In this document: in pieces, positions 62,786 through 64,000 of the stretch
How positions within the stretch are numbered: position 1 is the stretch's first letter
How the letters are laid out: every line of letters starts with the position of its first letter
Assembly (NCBI RefSeq): GCF_034064985.1
Contig: NZ_CP139249.1
Span: 3,286,001 to 3,350,000 of the forward strand
DNA length: 64,000 nucleotides
Direction: 5' to 3'
Origin: Acinetobacter pittii
GTDB lineage: Bacteria; Pseudomonadota; Gammaproteobacteria; Pseudomonadales; Moraxellaceae
Program-made: the position numbers and the translations under genes
Notes under the pieces: generated by a model
The model's database searches: none
Told to the model about the DNA's origin: nothing
The model's input: only the letters and a program-made list of their open reading frames with translations

Positions 62786-63628
62786 ATGACACAGCAACTT
62801 TCAAAACACCGCCATATCTCTTTTACAGCCCACTATACGGGTTATATCTGGTATCAAATGGGGATTTCTCATGAAGCACTTGCGACAACCAAAGGCAAAT
62901 CACTAGCGTATTTGGTTCATCCTATAGAATCTTGGGCTGAGAAATATGTGGGCGGTAGCATGCGTACCACGCTCAAACAACGCCATACTATGCTTGATCA
63001 TCATTTAGAACAACTCATTCAAGAAAATCCTGATTTACAAGTTCTAGAAATAGCATGTGGCCTGTCTCCACGTGGCTGGTGGTTTAGACAACGTTACCCT
63101 TCTATTACCTATCGGGAGCTTGATTTACCCGACATGGCACAAACCAAACAAAATGCATTACAACAAATTGAAAAAAATGCGCCCGAAATTTTATCAGTTG
63201 ATTTATTTACAGAAGCTTTTGCACAAGCATTTGAAGTATTTGACCCAAACCGCCCACTAGTTGTAATCAGTGAAGGCTTAATTAACTATTTTGATAAAGG
63301 TTTATTAAAACAGCTGATTCAATCAATTGCGCACTATGGTTCGTCTTTTAAAAATTTTCATTATTTAACTGACCTCTACCCTGAACCAGTTAAAAACAAG
63401 CTTGCTAGTATTATCTGGAATAGTAGTAAGTTACTTAAACTCATGTCTCGCAGTTCATTTAGTTTTCATTTCAAAAGTCCACAAGAAGTTAAAGACTTTT
63501 TTAAAGATACAGAATTTGAGCAGGTTACTATTGAACAGCCACAAATATTCTTTGGGCAAGTTTCTCAAGATAACCATGAAGAGCATTTAGGCGATTTAGT
63601 CTGGATTATTCATTCTCAAATAAAATAA
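62786..63628 (+). CDS. Class I SAM-dependent methyltransferase (leucine carboxyl methyltransferase-like)
   Basis: 280-residue enzyme. VLEIACGLSPRGWWF near residue 86 is the SAM-binding glycine motif, followed by RELDLPDM and an EGLINYFDK segment, resembling the PPM1/LCM family that methylates carboxyl groups. AGGAC lies before the ATG. Substrate unknown. It stands alone between nagZ and a converging gene. Confidence 0.82.
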   Translation: MTQQLSKHRHISFTAHYTGYIWYQMGISHEALATTKGKSLAYLVHPIESWAEKYVGGSMRTTLKQRHTMLDHHLEQLIQENPDLQVLEIACGLSPRGWWFRQRYPSITYRELDLPDMAQTKQNALQQIEKNAPEILSVDLFTEAFAQAFEVFDPNRPLVVISEGLINYFDKGLLKQLIQSIAHYGSSFKNFHYLTDLYPEPVKNKLASIIWNSSKLLKLMSRSSFSFHFKSPQEVKDFFKDTEFEQVTIEQPQIFFGQVSQDNHEEHLGDLVWIIHSQIK

Positions 63629-63637
63629 TAAATATAA

Positions 63638-63672
63638 AAAAATGGAAGCTCGATATAAACGAGCTTCCATCT
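63638..63672. terminator. Terminator between the methyltransferase and PilZ-like genes
   Basis: ATGGAAGCTCG and CGAGCTTCCAT form an 11-bp stem with a seven-base loop. The T-run is on the minus strand, so it mainly serves the PilZ-like gene, and possibly the methyltransferase. Confidence 0.85.
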
Positions 63673-63684
63673 ATAACTATATTA

Positions 63685-64000
63685 TTAAGCTGCTTGTTTT
63701 TGACGGGCAATAAAACGGCTTAACCGATCAGCAAGCTCAAAACTACCATGTTTAAATAAAGCACGGATTCCGTGTTCAGTAGCTTCAAATATTAAACATT
63801 CAATCGAGAAAGGGCCTTCTTCATCTTCTAAATGCAGGGCTAAATCACGTGGATGATCATTCACAAAATCAAGCTGTGAAACATCATCCATTTTTAAATA
63901 CATCCCAAAGAAAGTCACGTCAACAATCGTCACTGGCACTTCTGTTTTACATTCACGGTGGCTCAGTTGAGTATTCGGTTGCAAGACCCGAACTCGCTCT
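63685..64000 (-). CDS. PilZ-like protein, 5' end beyond the window
   Basis: The frame is open to the window edge; an in-frame TTG at 63984 is not convincing, as codons upstream continue (ERVRVLQPNTQLSH). At least 104 residues. IVDVTFFGMYLKM resembles the D/N-x-S/T-x-x-G strand of PilZ domains, and R-rich residues precede it at the edge, so a c-di-GMP-binding role is possible. The first arginines of the PilZ RxxxR motif may be cut off. Confidence 0.55.
   Translation of the reverse strand, partial: ERVRVLQPNTQLSHRECKTEVPVTIVDVTFFGMYLKMDDVSQLDFVNDHPRDLALHLEDEEGPFSIECLIFEATEHGIRALFKHGSFELADRLSRFIARQKQAA

Noticed and set aside
62786..63628. Missing ApeB methyltransferase of the polyene cluster
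   Set aside because: Too far from the cluster, on the other strand, and more like a leucine carboxyl methyltransferase than an aromatic-ring methylase.

Overview
The window looks like Acinetobacter chromosome, probably the A. baumannii/calcoaceticus group. This rests on low GC with AT-rich gaps, an ilvI-ilvH-ilvC operon next to leuS-lptE-holA, a der-bamB-yfgM-hisS-ispG-rodZ-pilW-rlmN run, FabI as enoyl reductase, and protein sequences of Moraxellaceae character. Species assignment is inference. I saw no rRNA, tRNA, CRISPR array, insertion sequence or prophage.

Layout. 1-8.3 kb (minus strand): acnA, a TatD nuclease, two related DUF3298-type envelope proteins, prfC and a heme-oxygenase-like protein. 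8.3-12 kb: a very AT-rich patch with a lone TetR regulator, then a membrane MHYT-GGDEF-EAL c-di-GMP enzyme. 12-15.3 kb: branched-chain amino-acid operon ilvI-ilvH-ilvC. 15.8-24.9 kb (plus): leuS-lptE-holA, then macA-macB and an outer-membrane factor. 24.9-29.8 kb: fabI, a Bax-inhibitor-like protein, orn, rsgA, and rhodanese-grxC-secB.

29.86-47.17 kb (minus) is the centrepiece: about 20 tightly packed genes forming an aryl-polyene (APE) type II polyketide cluster. In transcription order they are: a ketosynthase-like partner (ApeC type), acyltransferase, two acyl carrier proteins, a membrane protein, an acyl-AMP ligase fused to a hot-dog domain, a GT2 glycosyltransferase, an LpxL-like acyltransferase, an aromatic ammonia-lyase, thioesterase, LolA-like carrier, MMPL exporter, halogenase-like flavoprotein, DUF3261 lipoprotein, ketosynthase, dehydratase, ketoreductase, second ketosynthase, an RcsF/YbjQ-like secreted protein, and a phosphopantetheinyl transferase. 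One good extended -10 promoter lies upstream at about 47.24 kb. The genes suffice on paper to make an aromatic starter, load it on a carrier protein, extend and dehydrate it into a conjugated polyene, attach it to a lipid and move it to the outer membrane. Points of interest are the lyase, its unusual selectivity residues, the ligase-dehydratase fusion lacking the usual acidic residue, and the WxWxIP flavoprotein.

47.3-64 kb is mostly conserved housekeeping on the minus strand: der, bamB, a YfgM-like protein, hisS, ispG, rodZ-like, pilW, rlmN, ndk, iscX, a PAP2 phosphatase with a GT4 glycosyltransferase, and prc. Then come nagZ and a methyltransferase on the plus strand, separated by a gap holding two striking inverted repeats. 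The window ends in a PilZ-like gene cut by the edge.
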